A stretch of 64,000 bases of DNA, from assembly GCF_004011865.1 (NCBI RefSeq), contig NZ_RKLP01000002.1, forward strand, positions 62,001-126,000. Direction: 5' to 3'. The DNA comes from Prescottella agglutinans. Lineage in GTDB: Bacteria; Actinomycetota; Actinomycetes; Mycobacteriales; Mycobacteriaceae. Under the pieces are notes generated by a model. That model worked only from the letters and a program-made list of their open reading frames with translations, did not search any database and was not told the origin of the DNA. Shown here one piece after another: positions 19,491-28,562 of the stretch. Made by a program: the position numbers and the translations under genes. Every line of letters begins with the position of its first letter. The stretch's first letter is position 1.

Positions 19491-20402
19491 TCAGATGTGC
19501 TCGGCCAGCCACTCCCCCGCGGCGTCGGCCGACGTGGTCTCGCCGCCGCGGATCCGGACCACCATGTCCGTCAGATCCGCGGTGGTGAGCTGCATGACCA
19601 CACTCAACGCCTTGACGTCGTCGGCGCGCAGGACGCCGGACCGGAAGAGGGGCACCACGTTCTGCGCGGTGAACGCCTCGTCGTCGTCGGCGAGCACCGC
19701 CAGTTCGTCCTGCGCGACGTCGGGCGACGCGGCGGTGGCGCCGCCGACCGGTGACGCGCCGACGATCAGTTCGCGAGCCACGTCGGCGGTCGACCCGACC
19801 GGGACGACCGCCCCGAACGTGCACCCGTACACCGACTGCAGGTGCGAGAGTGCCTGCGCGTCTTCACGGAACGCGTCGGACGCGTACAACGTCATGCCTC
19901 CGCAATCGGGTGCGATGTCGCCGATCGAGCGCGCACCGAGACGGTCGGCCTGCGCCGCGGACAGCACGAGTGCGGACCGGTCGTCGGCAGGCGCGTAGTC
20001 GGAGACCGTAAGGCCCTCCGGCAGCGACTTGTTGAGTGCCTCGAACACGTCCTCGGCGTCGGTGACGTCGGCGTCCGGGTCGAACCAGTGCAGCAACCGT
20101 CCGGTGTAGTCCGGCACCAGCGCCACCCGGTTCGCGTCGAGCGCGGCGACGCGGTCGGCGCGGTCTCCCAGCCCCAGCACCAGTTCGGTGCCGCGTCCGC
20201 CCGCCTCGAGCGCGCCGGCGTACAGGCGCGCGACGAGTTCGCTCTCGACGGTGTCCGACGCACCGACCACGACCGGTTCGGGTGCGGCAGGGCCGCTGAC
20301 ACTGCTGCTCGTGTCGACACCGCACGCGGCGACGATCGCGAGCATCGGAACAATCGTCAGCGCCGCGAGTCTGCCCGCCCGTACGTTCCTGTTCGGTGAC
20401 AC
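19491..20402 (-). CDS. Orphan glycine-betaine/osmoprotectant-binding lipoprotein (OpuAC type)
   Basis: 303 residues from the GTG at 20402, which has GGAGAGGG upstream; the open frame further upstream lacks a signal. The signal peptide ends in a lipobox VAAC (Cys27). The mature part aligns by eye with ProX next door: VPDYTGRLLHWFDP against IPDYTGNLLQYLDP, and FTAQNVVPLFRSG against FPAQNVVPLLRAN. These are substrate-binding proteins for quaternary ammonium compounds. It is divergent from the proXVWZ operon and has no permease of its own, so it may offer alternative specificity to the same importer. Confidence 0.82.
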   Translation of the reverse strand: MSPNRNVRAGRLAALTIVPMLAIVAACGVDTSSSVSGPAAPEPVVVGASDTVESELVARLYAGALEAGGRGTELVLGLGDRADRVAALDANRVALVPDYTGRLLHWFDPDADVTDAEDVFEALNKSLPEGLTVSDYAPADDRSALVLSAAQADRLGARSIGDIAPDCGGMTLYASDAFREDAQALSHLQSVYGCTFGAVVPVGSTADVARELIVGASPVGGATAASPDVAQDELAVLADDDEAFTAQNVVPLFRSGVLRADDVKALSVVMQLTTADLTDMVVRIRGGETTSADAAGEWLAEHI

Positions 20403-20553
20403 GTGTCCCTCTCCGCTCGTCCCCGTGCATTCGTCGTACCTATCGTTACACTGACGGTCGCGCACCATCACGAGCGGTCGAGAGATCCGGCTTGTCACAG
20501 CGCAGCGACTGCCCGCATCGGAGCCGCTACGCCGGATCCGATGGAAGGACGAC

Positions 20554-21519
20554 ATGAAGAGTTCCCGGATTCGCCTGCGCCACCGTCTGGTCCGCGGCGC
20601 GGTCGCCGTCGTCGCGCTGTCGCTGACGACCCTCACCGCGTGCGGGAGCAACGACCCGCTCGACAGCGGAAACTCGGGTGGCGGCAGCGATCCGAACGCG
20701 ATCGTGGTCGGCTCGGCCAACTTCCCCGAATCCACGACGGTCGGTCACATCTACGCCGAGGTGCTGCGGGCCAACGGCTTCGACGTCGACACGAAGATGA
20801 ACATCGGCAGTCGCGAGGTGTACGTCCCGGCGCTGCGCGACGGTTCGCTGACGGTGATCCCCGACTACACCGGGAATCTGCTGCAGTATCTGGACCCGTC
20901 GTCGACGGCGACGAGCGCCACCGAGATCGACGCGGCCCTGCCGGCCGCGCTGGCGCCCGATCTCGCGATCACGACCCCGGCACCCGCCGAGGACAAGGAC
21001 GCGGTGGTGGTGACCCGCGAGACGGCCGAGAAGTGGAATCTGACGTCCATCGCGGACCTGGCGCCGCACTCCGCGGAGGTGAAGTTCGCGGCGCCGGCGG
21101 AGTTCCAGGAACGGCCCGTGGGCCTGCCCGGACTGCGGGAGAACTACGGCCTGGACATCAGCGCCGCCAACTTCGTGCCGATCGGCGACGGCGGCGGCCC
21201 GGCCACGGTGAAAGCGCTGACGTCGGGGCAGGTGACCGCCGCCAACATCTTCACGACCTCACCGGCGATCGCGGCGAACGACCTGGTGGTGCTGGCCGAT
21301 CCGGCGAACAACTTCCCCGCTCAGAACGTGGTGCCGCTGCTGCGCGCGAACGCGAAGACGGAGCGGTTGACGCGGGTACTGGACGCGATCTCGGCCAAGC
21401 TCACCACCGCGGAACTGGTGGCACTGAACGACGCCGTGTCGGGCGACAGCAAGACCGAACCGCAGGCTGCGGCGCAGCAGTGGGTGGCGCGGCAGGGCCT
21501 GGACGCTCCGATCTCGTGA
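20554..21519 (+). CDS. proX: Osmoprotectant ABC transporter, substrate-binding lipoprotein
   Basis: 321 residues. The signal peptide ends in LTAC (Cys30), giving a diacylated lipoprotein; a Gly/Ser-rich tether follows and then an OpuAC domain (IVVGSANFPESTTVGHIYAE, VIPDYTGNLLQYLDP). The family captures glycine betaine, carnitine or similar compatible solutes. GGAAGGAC precedes the ATG. It is first in a tight four-gene operon, proX-proV-proW-proZ, whose gene sizes match the mycobacterial set. Such operons are usually induced by high osmolarity. Confidence 0.9.
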   Translation: MKSSRIRLRHRLVRGAVAVVALSLTTLTACGSNDPLDSGNSGGGSDPNAIVVGSANFPESTTVGHIYAEVLRANGFDVDTKMNIGSREVYVPALRDGSLTVIPDYTGNLLQYLDPSSTATSATEIDAALPAALAPDLAITTPAPAEDKDAVVVTRETAEKWNLTSIADLAPHSAEVKFAAPAEFQERPVGLPGLRENYGLDISAANFVPIGDGGGPATVKALTSGQVTAANIFTTSPAIAANDLVVLADPANNFPAQNVVPLLRANAKTERLTRVLDAISAKLTTAELVALNDAVSGDSKTEPQAAAQQWVARQGLDAPIS

Positions 21520-22637
21520 TCACGTTCTCGGGTGTCACCAAACGCTTTCCGGACGGCACGGTCGCGGTCGACGGCCTGGACCTGAAGGTCGAGGCGGGTT
21601 CGTTCACGGTCTTCGTCGGCCCCTCCGGCTGCGGTAAGACCACGTCGATGCGGATGATCAACCGCATGGTGGCGCCCACCGCGGGCATCGTCGGCGTGGA
21701 CGGGCGGGACGTGGCCACCGTGGACGCGGTGGAACTGCGGCGCGGCATCGGGTACGTCATCCAGAGCGCGGGCCTGCTGCCGCACCGCACGGTGGTCGAC
21801 AACGTCGCGACGGTGCCGGTGCTGCGCGGCGAGTCGCGGCGGGCGGCGCGGCGCCGGGCACTCGAGGTACTCGACCGGGTGGGGCTCGACCCCGCGCTGG
21901 CGGGCCGCTACCCGGCGCAGTTGTCGGGCGGCCAGCAGCAACGGGTGGGCGTGGCCCGGGCGCTCGCCGCCGACCCGCCGATCCTGTTGATGGACGAGCC
22001 GTTCAGCGCGGTCGACCCGGTCGTCCGCGCCGACCTGCAGGCCGAGATGCAGCGCCTGCAGTCCGAGCTGCGCAAGACGGTCGTGTTCGTCACCCACGAC
22101 ATCGACGAGGCGGTGCGGCTGGGCGACCGCCTCGCGGTCTTCGGACCGCACGGCCGACTCCAGCAGTACGACACCCCGCAGACCGTGCTCACCTCCCCCG
22201 CAACCGATTTCGTCGCGGATTTCGTGGGCCTCGACCGCGGCTACCGGGGGCTGTCGTTCCGCAGCGCCGATGGACTCCCGCTGCACGACATCCGGCGCAT
22301 CCGTGAATCCGAGATCGCCGCAACGGTTCTCGGCGCCGGAGAGTGGGCGTTGATCGTCTCCGACGACGGCCGCCCCCGCGGGTGGATCGACGCCGCCGGG
22401 GTCGACGCGGTCCGGGCCGGTCGCGCGGCCGCGGACGCGTCGGCCGCCGGTGGTTCGCTGTTCACACTGGGTACCGATCTGCGCCAGGCCCTCGACGCGG
22501 CCATCTCGTCCCCCTCTGGGATCGGGGTCGCGGTCGACGCCGACGGCGTCGTGGTCGGCGGCATCGACGCCGGCGAGGTGGTCGCGGCGCTGGATGGGCA
22601 GCGGCGCGCGGAGGACCGCGTCCGGAACGGGCGGTGA
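21516..22637 (+). CDS. proV: Osmoprotectant ABC transporter, ATP-binding subunit
   Basis: 373 residues. Walker A GPSGCGKTT, signature LSGGQQQR, Walker B ILLMDEPFSAVD and the H-loop THDIDEA are all intact. About 130 residues after the ATPase resemble the regulatory CBS-type tail of OpuA/OpuC ATPases. The GTG start overlaps the proX stop by four bases (GTGA). It powers import through ProW and ProZ at the cytoplasmic face of the membrane. Confidence 0.92.
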   Translation: MITFSGVTKRFPDGTVAVDGLDLKVEAGSFTVFVGPSGCGKTTSMRMINRMVAPTAGIVGVDGRDVATVDAVELRRGIGYVIQSAGLLPHRTVVDNVATVPVLRGESRRAARRRALEVLDRVGLDPALAGRYPAQLSGGQQQRVGVARALAADPPILLMDEPFSAVDPVVRADLQAEMQRLQSELRKTVVFVTHDIDEAVRLGDRLAVFGPHGRLQQYDTPQTVLTSPATDFVADFVGLDRGYRGLSFRSADGLPLHDIRRIRESEIAATVLGAGEWALIVSDDGRPRGWIDAAGVDAVRAGRAAADASAAGGSLFTLGTDLRQALDAAISSPSGIGVAVDADGVVVGGIDAGEVVAALDGQRRAEDRVRNGR

Positions 22638-22641
22638 ACCC

Positions 22642-23322
22642 GTGCGCTGGCTGATCGACAACTTCCCGCGCGTGCTCGACCTGACCCGCGAACACCTGCA
22701 GTTGGCGTTGCTGCCGCTGCTGCTCGGCCTGGTGATCGCGGTACCGCTGGGGACCGCGGTGCGCCGGGTGCCGTGGCTGCGTCGCGTCACCGTCGTCGTC
22801 GCGAGCATAGCGTTCACGATCCCGTCGCTGGCGCTGTTCGTCACCGTGCCGAGCGTGCTCGGACTGAGCATCCTCGATCCGGCCAACGTCGTGATCGCGC
22901 TGACCGTCTACTCGACCGCCCTGCTCGTGCGTGCCGTCCCGGAAGCCCTCGACGCGGTGCCGGACGACGTCGTCGACGCCTCGACCGCAATGGGATTCAC
23001 CGCGGTGCGCCGCGCGCTCACGGTCGAACTGCCGCTCGCGCTGCCGGTGCTCGTCGCGAACGTCCGCGTCGTGGCGGTCACCAACATCTCGCTCGTCTCG
23101 GTCGGCGCGCTCATCGGTGTCGGCGGGCTGGGCGAACTGTTCACCGAGGGCTACCAGCGCGACTACCCGGAGCAGATCGTCGCGGGCATCATCGCGATCG
23201 TCGCGCTGGCGTTGGCATTCGACGCGGCGTTGTACGTGGCGGGCCGACTGCTGACCCCGTGGGAGCGGCCGGGCAGCCGAGCGCGCCGCACGACGGTGGA
23301 ACTCTCGGAGGGCCCCGCCTGA
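22642..23322 (+). CDS. proW: Osmoprotectant ABC transporter, permease
   Basis: 226 residues with about five or six membrane helices and the binding-protein-dependent permease core, including the EAA-loop-like stretch VDASTAMGFTAVRRALTVEL. The GTG start lies 4 bases after the proV stop. It pairs with ProZ to form the channel. Confidence 0.9.
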   Translation: MRWLIDNFPRVLDLTREHLQLALLPLLLGLVIAVPLGTAVRRVPWLRRVTVVVASIAFTIPSLALFVTVPSVLGLSILDPANVVIALTVYSTALLVRAVPEALDAVPDDVVDASTAMGFTAVRRALTVELPLALPVLVANVRVVAVTNISLVSVGALIGVGGLGELFTEGYQRDYPEQIVAGIIAIVALALAFDAALYVAGRLLTPWERPGSRARRTTVELSEGPA

Positions 23323-23323
23323 C

Positions 23324-24031
23324 ATGTTCACGAGCGCATGGGAGTTCATCACCGACCCGGCGAACTGGCCCGGTCCGACCGGGATCGGCACCCGGATCCT
23401 GCAGCACCTCTGGTACAGCCTGCTGGCCGTCGCCTGCGCGGCCGTCGTCGCGGTGCCCGCCGGGCTCGCGATCGGACACTTCCGACGCGGCCAGATCGTG
23501 GTGGTGGGCGTCGTCAACGCGCTGCGCTCGCTGCCCACCCTCGGCGTGCTCACGCTGCTGGTCCTGCTGCTCGGCCTGGGCCTGGTGCCGCCCGTCCTCG
23601 CACTGGTCCTGCTCGCGATTCCCCCGCTGCTCGCCGGCACGTACGCGGGCGTCGCGAACGTGGACCGCTCGGTGGTCGACGCCGCGGAGGCGATGGGCAT
23701 GACGCCGCTGCAGGTGTTGTGCCGGGTCGAGATCCCCAACGCGCTGCCACTGATCCTCGGCGGCGTGCGCAGCGCGGCACTGCAGGTGATCGCGACCGCG
23801 ACGGTGGCGGCCTACGTGAACCTCGGCGGGCTCGGCCGCTACATCTTCGACGGCCTCGCGCTGCACAGCTACGATCGCGTCCTCGTGGGCGCCATCCTGG
23901 TCGCCGTCCTCGCGCTGATCGTCGACGCGATCCTGGCGGCCGCGGTGTGGGCCTCGGTGCCCGGAACCGGGCGCCTGCGCCGCCCGGTCGCGGTCACCGC
24001 GTCGCGAGGAACTTCAGAATCCGTGCGTTGA
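23324..24031 (+). CDS. proZ: Osmoprotectant ABC transporter, second permease
   Basis: 235 residues with the same fold as ProW and the EAA-like loop VDAAEAMGMTPLQVLCRVEI. The ATG is one base after the proW stop (TGACATG). The 3' end overlaps the convergent hydrolase gene by 38 bases, so transcripts from the two strands would be complementary there. Confidence 0.9.
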   Translation: MFTSAWEFITDPANWPGPTGIGTRILQHLWYSLLAVACAAVVAVPAGLAIGHFRRGQIVVVGVVNALRSLPTLGVLTLLVLLLGLGLVPPVLALVLLAIPPLLAGTYAGVANVDRSVVDAAEAMGMTPLQVLCRVEIPNALPLILGGVRSAALQVIATATVAAYVNLGGLGRYIFDGLALHSYDRVLVGAILVAVLALIVDAILAAAVWASVPGTGRLRRPVAVTASRGTSESVR

Positions 24032-24869
24032 CCTTGTCCGGCTGCTCCAACTGCAGGAAATGACCGGCGCCGGCGACGATGTCGGCCTCGCTCCCCGGCG
24101 GCAGCCCGGGCGCGGCCAACGCCGCGAGACGCGGGTCCAGGCACCCGTCGCGATCACCGTGGAGGTAGAGCGTCGGAGTGATCGGGAGCCGCATCTCCGC
24201 GCCGACCCACCGCCGGTAGCGCGCGGGGGGACGCGGGAACGGCCAAGCTATGTTGCGGTAGTAGCCGATCACCGCACGCCGGTGCTCCGGATCGGCCATC
24301 GCCGCCGCCACTGCGGGCAAGTCCTCCGCGGCGTCGTACCCGGGCGACCAGTCCGCCCACAATCGTGGAACCATCCGATCCACCCATCGTTCGGGCAGGG
24401 CCGGCAGTTGGTTGAACAGGATGTACCAACTGTTGCGCAGCTGTCGCGGCAGCACGGGCAGCACCGCGGGCGTGCGCAGCGTCGCGAACGGCGGCACCGC
24501 GAGCGCGGCGACGGCGACGAACGGGTTCTCGGCGTGCGCGGCAAGCGCGTTCGCGGTGGCCGCACCCCAGTCGTGGCCGATCAGGACCGCGTCCACGCCC
24601 CCGCCCAGACGGGCGTGGATCGCGACGGCGTCGTCCATCAGCGCGGCGACGTGACCGCTGCGGTCGGCCGGCACGGCGGACGGCGCGTAGCCGCGGGTGA
24701 ACGGGGCGACCACCCGCCAGCCCGCGTCCGCGAGGGCCGGGCCCAGGTACCGCCACGTGTGCGCGGTGTCCGGGAAGCCGTGCAACAGCACCGCCAGCCG
24801 GCCGGTGTCCGGCCCCCAGGTCAGCGCCCGTAACCGGACCGCGTCGAGGTCCAGGGTGATCTCACGCAT
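23994..24869 (-). CDS. Alpha/beta hydrolase, epoxide-hydrolase-like
   Basis: 291 residues from the ATG at 24869. The oxyanion-hole motif HGFP (30-33) and the nucleophile elbow GHDWGA, with Asp100 rather than Ser, place it with epoxide hydrolases and haloalkane dehalogenases. The later motifs YLHGDRDGCLDP and GAGHFLQLEQP supply the acid and the base His. The C-terminus overlaps proZ on the other strand. A longer frame upstream to 24917 adds a basic stretch with no homologous look. Substrate unknown. Confidence 0.85.
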   Translation of the reverse strand: MREITLDLDAVRLRALTWGPDTGRLAVLLHGFPDTAHTWRYLGPALADAGWRVVAPFTRGYAPSAVPADRSGHVAALMDDAVAIHARLGGGVDAVLIGHDWGAATANALAAHAENPFVAVAALAVPPFATLRTPAVLPVLPRQLRNSWYILFNQLPALPERWVDRMVPRLWADWSPGYDAAEDLPAVAAAMADPEHRRAVIGYYRNIAWPFPRPPARYRRWVGAEMRLPITPTLYLHGDRDGCLDPRLAALAAPGLPPGSEADIVAGAGHFLQLEQPDKVNARILKFLATR

Positions 24870-24923
24870 GCGGACCATCCTGACCGCAGCGACCGGGGCC
24901 CGCAGGCGTATCCGCACATCACG

Positions 24924-24961
24924 CAGCGGGGCCCCGCCGCCGATGCGACAGGGCCCCGCTG
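24924..24961 (-). terminator. Terminator after malic enzyme
   Basis: The perfect arms CAGCGGGGCCC and GGGCCCCGCTG (11 bp) with a 16-base loop lie about 20 bases beyond the malic enzyme stop. This separates it from the hydrolase gene on the same strand. Confidence 0.75.
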
Positions 24962-24979
24962 ACGAACGCGATCACGCCG

Positions 24980-26170
24980 TCAGGCGACGCCCTCGTCCTT
25001 GGCGGCCTGCGCGACGGCGGCGGCCACGGCCGGGGCGACCCGCGGGTCCAGCGGGCTCGGGACGATCTTGTCGGCCGCGAGTTCGTCGCCGAGCACGGAC
25101 AGGATTGCCTCGGCGGCCGCGAGCTTCATGCCCTCGGTGATCCGGCGGGCGCCCGCGTCCAGCGCGCCCTTGAAGACACCCGGGAAGGCGAGAACGTTGT
25201 TGATCTGGTTCGGGAAGTCGCTGCGGCCCGTCGCCACGATCGACGCGTACTTGCTGGCGATGTCGGGGTGGATCTCCGGATCCGGGTTGGACATCGCGAA
25301 GATGATCGACTCCGGCGCCATCGTCGCGATGATCTCCTCGGGCACGGTGCCCGCGGAGACGCCCAGGAACACGTCGGCGCCGTCGAGTGCCTCGACGAGT
25401 CCGCCGCTACGGCCGGCCGGGTTGGTGCGCGCCGCCAGGTCCGCCTTGATCTCGTTGAGATCGGTGCGGTCGGACGAGACGATGCCCTTCGAGTCCAGCA
25501 CGGTGACGTCGGCGATGCCGGCGGCCAGCAGGATGTTGGCGCACGCGACACCGGCCGCACCCGCACCGGAGATCACCACGCGCAACGCGGTGATGTCGCG
25601 GTTCTGCACCTTGGCGGCGCCACGCAGCGCGGCGAGCGCGACGATCGCGGTGCCGTGCTGGTCGTCGTGCATGACCGGGCAGTCCAGTGCCTCGATGACG
25701 CGGCGCTCGATCTCGAAGCAGCGCGGCGCGGAGATGTCCTCGAGGTTCACTGCGCCGAAACTCGGGCGCAGACGGACCAGCGTCTCGACGATCTCGTCGG
25801 GATCCTTCGTGTCGAGCACGAGGGGGATGGAGTTGAGGCCGGCGAAGTTCTTGAACAGCGCCGACTTGCCCTCCATGACCGGCAGCGACGCGCGGGCGCC
25901 GATGTCGCCGAGGCCGAGAACGGCCGAGCCGTCGCTCACGACGACCACCAGACGGTTGGTCCACGTGTAGCGATCGGCCAGCGTCTCGTCGGCGTGGATC
26001 GCGCGGCTGACCTGCGCGACGCCGGGCGTGTACGCGATCGAGAGCGCACGCTGGGAATCGAGGGGCGCGGTGGTCTCGACCGAGAGCTTGCCACCGATGT
26101 GGCCCGCGAAAATCTCCTCGTCGGTAATTTCGACCTTTGGCGTTACGGAAGCTTCAGACACAGGGGACAC
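24980..26170 (-). CDS. Malic enzyme (malate dehydrogenase, decarboxylating), compact bacterial type
   Basis: 396 residues. Malic-enzyme blocks are clear: [33 protein letters not shown], the [11 protein letters not shown] signature, and an NAD(P) Rossmann motif [21 protein letters not shown]. The length fits the short two-domain form without the phosphotransacetylase extension. It converts malate to pyruvate and CO2, linking the TCA cycle with gluconeogenesis and NAD(P)H supply. The GTG at 26170 has AGAGGAG with ideal spacing. The frame is open to 26284, but that part is leader. A palindrome and a small leader ORF lie upstream. Confidence 0.93.
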   Translation of the reverse strand: MSPVSEASVTPKVEITDEEIFAGHIGGKLSVETTAPLDSQRALSIAYTPGVAQVSRAIHADETLADRYTWTNRLVVVVSDGSAVLGLGDIGARASLPVMEGKSALFKNFAGLNSIPLVLDTKDPDEIVETLVRLRPSFGAVNLEDISAPRCFEIERRVIEALDCPVMHDDQHGTAIVALAALRGAAKVQNRDITALRVVISGAGAAGVACANILLAAGIADVTVLDSKGIVSSDRTDLNEIKADLAARTNPAGRSGGLVEALDGADVFLGVSAGTVPEEIIATMAPESIIFAMSNPDPEIHPDIASKYASIVATGRSDFPNQINNVLAFPGVFKGALDAGARRITEGMKLAAAEAILSVLGDELAADKIVPSPLDPRVAPAVAAAVAQAAKDEGVA

Positions 26171-26208
26171 GATGACACTCCTCTTGAGGCCAGACTCACT
26201 CGGGTCCT

Positions 26209-26226
26209 GGTTACTGAGAAGTAACC
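26209..26226 (-). promoter_or_regulatory. Perfect palindrome upstream of malic enzyme
   Basis: GGTTACTGAGAAGTAACC has two perfect 7-bp arms around GAGA. It lies 39 bases before the malic enzyme GTG and immediately upstream of the ribosome-binding region. It could be an operator or, as RNA, a hairpin extendable by two C-G pairs past one mismatch. No dedicated regulator gene is adjacent. Confidence 0.55.
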
Positions 26227-26309
26227 GGGTCGTCGGGGATGAAATACGACACGGCACTTCGAACACAGGATTGATCAGTTGCAACTACCGGGGCGCGCGA
26301 TCGGCTGCA

Positions 26310-26366
26310 CTACTGCGGGAGCGTGATGGCGCCGGGCGGGGTGGGCCCTGGCACAAGTTCTGCCAC
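26310..26366 (-). CDS. Possible 18-residue leader peptide of malic enzyme
   Basis: A GTG codon at 26366 is preceded eight bases upstream by AGGAGG, one of the strongest Shine-Dalgarno matches in the window. It opens an 18-codon frame (VAELVPGPTPPGAITLPQ) ending in TAG. It sits within the roughly 380 bases of apparently untranslated DNA before malic enzyme. Four prolines and a PP pair could slow ribosomes. This is based on sequence features only; it may be spurious. Confidence 0.35.
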   Translation of the reverse strand: MAELVPGPTPPGAITLPQ

Positions 26367-26552
26367 CTTCCAAACCTCCTGCGAAGGGCGGTAGCACCCA
26401 CGCGAGAGTGCCGTAATTTTGCACCATCGACGGGCAGGAATCAAATCTCCCGGATCGACCGAGACCTCACCGAAACCGGCATCTACCTGTGAGGATGCGC
26501 GCGACGGCCCGATTGTGACCCACGCCAAGGCCGGGTTCCGGTCAGCGGGAGG

Positions 26553-26873
26553 TCACATCCACCACTGCGTCCACAGCAACAGGCCGGTAACCACGAAGAC
26601 CGCGGCCGACGCGAGTGCCGCCGACGCCCCGCGGCGGCGGTCCGCCAACACCTGGGCCGCCACGACGACGACGCTCGCCACGACGTGCGCGGCGACCGAT
26701 TCGCGGCCCGGCCCCGGGAAGTCCCGATCCGACGCCAGGTACGCGACGCCCCCGACGACGAGGGTGAGCACCACGACCCCGCCGGCGACGACACCCGAGA
26801 GCCCCCGCAGCGCCCGTACCGCCCACATGTCCGATCGTCGACGCCCCTCGCCGCCGAATCCGTCCAGGCTCAC
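26553..26873 (-). CDS. Small membrane protein coupled to the PHP gene
   Basis: 106 residues with three hydrophobic helices (LRGLSGVVAGGVVVLTLVVG; AAHVVASVVVVAAQVLA; ALASAAVFVVTGLLLW) and an arginine-rich loop. The GTG start overlaps the PHP gene stop (GTGA), which fixes the start and implies translational coupling. No known domain recognised. Its association with a PHP phosphoesterase gene is the only clue to function. Confidence 0.7.
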   Translation of the reverse strand: MSLDGFGGEGRRRSDMWAVRALRGLSGVVAGGVVVLTLVVGGVAYLASDRDFPGPGRESVAAHVVASVVVVAAQVLADRRRGASAALASAAVFVVTGLLLWTQWWM

Positions 26874-27763
26874 CGGCCGGCTCCGCGGGACACGACCTCG
26901 CCGCTCGACTCCCCAGACAGCACGGGCACGCCGGATGCGCGCGCCACCAACGCCTCGAACGCCTCGGGGTCGGTGGTGTGCCGGCCGAGTTCGATCGTCT
27001 TGTTCGAACCGTGGTAGTCCGACGACCCGGTGGTGATCAGGTCCAGTTCGGCGGCGAGCGACCGCAGGAGCGCGACGTCGCGCGCGTCGTGATCGGGATG
27101 ATCCACCTCGAGACCGACGAGCCCGTGGCCCGCGAGTTCACGGATGTGGTCGAGCGACAGCAGCCGTCCGCGCGCGCGGGCCCGAGCATGCGCGACGACG
27201 CTGACCCCGCCGGCGGCGGCAACCATCTCGACGGCCCGCTCGAGCGGGGTGTCCGCCTTCTCGACGTAGTACGGGCTGCGGGTCGACAGGAGGTCGGTGA
27301 ACGCCTCCCCCACGCTGTCCACGACGCCCGCCCGGACGAGCGCCCGCGCCAGGTGCGGGCGTCCGACCGCCGGACCCGCCTCCGCCATCACCGCGTCGGG
27401 GTCGATCGGCAGCCCGTCCTCGGCCATCAGCGTCGCCATCGCCCGCAGGCGCGCGACCCGTTCGCCGCGCAATCGCTCACGCTCCGCGGCGAACTCGCGT
27501 GAGCTCGGGTCGAACAGATAGGCCAGCAGGTGGACGGCCACCGGGCGCCCGTCCTCGCCGCGTCCCTCGCACGACATCTCCATGCCCCGCACCAACTGCA
27601 GACCCGCGGGCAGCGCCGCGGCCGCCTCGACCCACCCGGCGGTGGTGTCGTGGTCGGTGATCGCGAGCACGTCCACCCCCGCGTCGGCCGCCGCCTGCAC
27701 CAGTTCGGCGGGCGTGTCCGTGCCGTCGGACGCGGTCGAGTGGGTGTGGAGATCGATACGCAC
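26870..27763 (-). CDS. PHP-domain phosphoesterase (TrpH/YciV-like)
   Basis: 297 residues. The metal-binding HxH at the N-terminus reads DLHTHSTASDGTDTPAEL, followed by the second motif AITDHDT, later SVVAHARARAR and a C-terminal SDYHG motif. This is the pattern of small PHP proteins. Characterised relatives remove 5' nucleotides from short RNAs (RNase AM) or dephosphorylate 3',5'-bisphosphate nucleotides, so a nucleotide or RNA-end hydrolase is the best guess. It is followed by the overlapping membrane protein gene. Confidence 0.85.
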   Translation of the reverse strand: MRIDLHTHSTASDGTDTPAELVQAAADAGVDVLAITDHDTTAGWVEAAAALPAGLQLVRGMEMSCEGRGEDGRPVAVHLLAYLFDPSSREFAAERERLRGERVARLRAMATLMAEDGLPIDPDAVMAEAGPAVGRPHLARALVRAGVVDSVGEAFTDLLSTRSPYYVEKADTPLERAVEMVAAAGGVSVVAHARARARGRLLSLDHIRELAGHGLVGLEVDHPDHDARDVALLRSLAAELDLITTGSSDYHGSNKTIELGRHTTDPEAFEALVARASGVPVLSGESSGEVVSRGAGR

Positions 27764-27798
27764 CGGTCCAGTGTCTCAGGTCCGCAAGCGTTGTCCTG

Positions 27799-28395
27799 TC
27801 AGAGCGCCGCCGCCCCGCGGTTCGGGTCGCGGACGTCGATGCCGGCCTCGGCCCAGGCCTCCCGGAGGGCGGCGGCACCACGCAGGCGCACCCACGCCGC
27901 CTCGGTGCCGGTCAGCGGCGCCACCTCGAGGAACTGCACGGGATCGAGCGGTTCGGGCAGCGCGAGGTCGGGGATCCCACTCGGACCGAGCAGCACCGCG
28001 GTGAACGGCGCGCCCTTCCACAGCGGCTCGCCCAGGTCGATCAAGCCGTCCGGCCGGAGCACCACACCCTCGACCGACGGCGCGGCGGCGAGCACCGCAA
28101 GGGTCTTGTGCACGCCCGACGCCACTCCGGCACCACCCGTGAGGCTCAGCACCAGTTCGGCGCGCGGGCCCCGCGTGGGGTCGGCGATCATCTCGCTGGG
28201 GTCGCCCATCGGGTGCCGCGAGCACCCCAGCGTCGCGTACCGGACCGGGGCGGTGTCGTCCCCCGGGTAGCGCAGGACGTCGATGGGCTCGACGCCGAGG
28301 AACGTCACCGAGGCCACCGACGGTTCGGTGGCATCGGGTCCACCGATGTGCCGGTCGAGATGGGCGCGCACGGCGGAGTCAACGCTGTCAGTCAC
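27799..28395 (-). CDS. Suppressor-of-fused (SUFU) domain protein
   Basis: 198 residues. The body (RYATLGCSRHPMGDP ... AELVLSLTGGAG ... DPVQFLEVAPLTGTEAAWVR) matches the bacterial SUFU-like domain, a small fold often found in immunity or stress contexts but without an assigned biochemical activity. The GTG at 28395 is preferred because TTAGAT lies 6 bases upstream; an alternative GTG at 28410 adds five residues. It ends 35 bases before the PHP gene start on the same strand. Confidence 0.68.
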   Translation of the reverse strand: MTDSVDSAVRAHLDRHIGGPDATEPSVASVTFLGVEPIDVLRYPGDDTAPVRYATLGCSRHPMGDPSEMIADPTRGPRAELVLSLTGGAGVASGVHKTLAVLAAAPSVEGVVLRPDGLIDLGEPLWKGAPFTAVLLGPSGIPDLALPEPLDPVQFLEVAPLTGTEAAWVRLRGAAALREAWAEAGIDVRDPNRGAAAL

Positions 28396-28562
28396 ACGTT
28401 CATCTAACACCCGCGCGGGGCAGGGCCGGGTGCGGCTGTCCTGCGGGCCGCCCCGCGCACCGAGCGGCCCGGATCACCGCGTCGAACGCCCATGGGCGCG
28501 AGCCGATTCGGCGGCCTTCCCGCCCACAGGGAGAGCGATTGGACTTACCGGCACGGACCCAC

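Larger units (their letters stand above)
26171..26552 (-). other. Long upstream region of malic enzyme
   Basis: No sizeable gene fits these 382 bases. On the minus strand they hold a possible promoter (TTGATT, 17 bases, CAAAAT, just upstream of the leader ORF), the small ORF at 26310-26366 and the palindrome at 26209-26226. The leader would be some 240 bases long. No known riboswitch consensus was recognised. Confidence 0.5.

Noticed and set aside
26171-26420. Glycine or other known riboswitch before malic enzyme
   Set aside because: No consensus core of glycine, SAM, cobalamin or Mg2+ riboswitches could be recognised.
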